From contig JAQBPZ010000081.1 in assembly GCA_028287225.1 (NCBI GenBank), positions 1 through 13,632 on the forward strand: a stretch of 13,632 bases of DNA. Reading direction: 5' to 3'. The DNA comes from Gemmatimonadota bacterium. GTDB taxonomy: Bacteria; Gemmatimonadota; Gemmatimonadetes; Gemmatimonadales; Gemmatimonadaceae. The notes below the pieces were generated by a model, which made no database searches, was not told the DNA's origin, and saw nothing but the letters and a program-made list of their open reading frames with translations. Positions 12,531 through 13,632 of this stretch are shown here, piece by piece (the stretch's first letter is position 1; the number at the start of each line of letters is the position of its first letter). The position numbers were made by a program, and so were the translations under genes.

Positions 12531-13632
12531 GTGTCCCACCTGATCGAGGTCGCGTTCAAGGGCAACCGGCGCGAGTTCTTCCTCTGGGAGGCCGACGAGG
12601 CACCGCCGCGCGCCGCGGCGATCGTCGTCGACGCCGACCGCGGGGAAGACCTCGGGCTGGTGCATTCCGTGGGCGCCGAGGCCGAGCAGCGCTCGGCCAA
12701 GGTGCCGCACGGGCTCTTCGGCGCGCCGCCGGCCCGCGTGGCCAGGCGCCTCGCCGAGCCCGACGAGGTGCGCCGGCTCGACGAGCTGCGCGCCAGCGAC
12801 GAGGAGGCGCGCCGCAAGGCGATGGAGCGGGTGAAGGCCAACGCGCTGGTCATGAAGATCACCGACGCGGAATGGCAGTGGGACCGGAAGAAGCTCACCT
12901 TCTACTTCACCGCCGAGAAGCGCGTCGACTTCCGCACCCTGGTGCGGGAGCTGGCGTCCATGTTCCGCACCCGCATCGAGCTGAAGCAGATCGGCGTGCG
13001 CGACGAGGCGCGGCGGCTGGACGGCGTGGGACGCTGCGGACGGCAGTACTGTTCCGCCTCGTGGCTGCCGGAATTGCGTCCGGTGAACCTGGGCGTGGCC
13101 AAGGACCAGCGCCTCTCGCTGAACCCGTCGCAGATCTCCGGGGCGTGCGGACGGCTGATGTGCTGCCTGCGCTATGAGCACGAGTTCTACGTGCACAGCC
13201 GGAAGAAGTATCCCAAGGAGAACCGGGCGATCCGCACCGCCCGTGGCGAGGAGAAGGTCATCGCCAACGACATCTTCCGCGAGCGCGTCACGCTGCGCGG
13301 GCTGGACGGCGAGATGCGCACGGTGCCCCTTGCCGAGCTGCGCGCGGAGATGCTCGCCGCGGGTGATGCACTGGCGCAGCAGCTCGAGGCGGCGGCGCAC
13401 GACCTCCCCGTGGAGCACGCGCACGAGGAGACCGACGAGCATCCCGTGATGACCATGTCCGCGTTCGAGTCGGGCTACACCGATGAGTATCCGGTGCAGG
13501 TACAGCCGCCGCGCCGGGTGCCCGACACGCCGCGCGCGATCTCGTCGTCGCGTCCCTCGCCATCGAGGCCCGCCGCCCCCGCACGCCGGGCAACACCGCG
13601 TGCGGAGCCGGTGCCGCCGGCAGCGCCCGTCA
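12531..13632 (+). CDS. ricT: RicT/YaaT-like PSP1-domain protein, cut by window end
   Basis: The reading frame begins with GTG 4 bp after the accA stop and stays open to the window end (367 codons seen). The only upstream in-frame stop is at 12507-12509, so GTG 12531 is the first plausible start; it gives VSHLIEVAFKGNRREFF. The PSP1 domain is clear. GVGRCGRQYCSASW carries C169 and C174, NLGVAKDQRLSLNPSQISG follows, and CGRLMCCLRYE carries C206, C211 and C212. These cysteines match the conserved set of Bacillus subtilis RicT, which with RicA and RicF forms an Fe-S complex that guides RNase Y in RNA maturation; whether that applies here is unknown. After about residue 270 the protein turns into an acidic, then Pro/Ala/Arg/Ser-rich low-complexity tail, longer than in Bacillus RicT (about 275 residues). 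Partner genes ricA and ricF are not seen. Confidence 0.9.
   Translation, partial: MSHLIEVAFKGNRREFFLWEADEAPPRAAAIVVDADRGEDLGLVHSVGAEAEQRSAKVPHGLFGAPPARVARRLAEPDEVRRLDELRASDEEARRKAMERVKANALVMKITDAEWQWDRKKLTFYFTAEKRVDFRTLVRELASMFRTRIELKQIGVRDEARRLDGVGRCGRQYCSASWLPELRPVNLGVAKDQRLSLNPSQISGACGRLMCCLRYEHEFYVHSRKKYPKENRAIRTARGEEKVIANDIFRERVTLRGLDGEMRTVPLAELRAEMLAAGDALAQQLEAAAHDLPVEHAHEETDEHPVMTMSAFESGYTDEYPVQVQPPRRVPDTPRAISSSRPSPSRPAAPARRATPRAEPVPPAAPV

Noticed and set aside
6860..12898. A 2012-codon open frame on the minus strand spanning opposite accA and dnaE
   Set aside because: Only its last 378 codons (the peptidase) are real. The rest is opposite well-conserved dnaE and accA, is rich in Arg/Ala/His/Glu without motifs, and is explained by the scarcity of stop codons in very GC-rich DNA.

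Overview
This is a very GC-rich window with dense, mostly ordinary bacterial housekeeping genes and no rRNA, tRNA, insertion sequence, CRISPR array or phage gene that I can see. The high GC, a DUF2911 secreted protein, a COG4324-type predicted aminopeptidase and tandem 'CGAGTAR' intergenic heptamers fit a Gemmatimonadota-like soil or sediment bacterium. That placement is an inference of moderate confidence, because no phylogenetic marker RNA is present. Every long protein here is an intact reading frame except the two cut by the window edges.

Left part (1-2565). The 3' end of a dihydrolipoyl dehydrogenase gene (lpdA) runs rightward into a 267-bp spacer filled with nested inverted repeats. A small predicted lipoprotein gene runs leftward into the same spacer. 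Divergent from the lipoprotein gene is lipB, encoding octanoyltransferase, followed by a secreted DUF2911 protein. LpdA reoxidises the lipoyl cofactor that LipB helps to make, so the two flank the lipoprotein gene as a loose lipoate cluster.

Middle part (2566-7996). A perfect 15-bp hairpin precedes a UvrD/PcrA-type superfamily 1 helicase gene. Eleven bases after it begins a 740-residue polytopic GT-C-like membrane protein. The 3' end of that gene overlaps by 104 bp the end of a convergent gene for a membrane-anchored HExxH metallopeptidase.

Right part (7997-13632). A 66-bp divergent spacer carries a near-consensus promoter for dnaE, the replicative DNA polymerase III alpha subunit. accA (acetyl-CoA carboxylase carboxyltransferase alpha) follows after 6 bp. 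A GTG-started RicT/YaaT-like PSP1-domain gene follows after another 4 bp and runs off the window end. The three look like one operon.

The most unusual signals are non-coding. First, the 511-787 spacer element has three tandem heptamers that place stop codons in all three frames, in opposite orientations facing both convergent genes. Second, -10-like TANNNT boxes lie only 6-8 bp before the ATG of five genes, suggesting leaderless transcripts. Third, the hairpin at 2582-2619 overlaps the uvrD-like gene's promoter. I found no convincing novel multi-gene defence or metabolic system.
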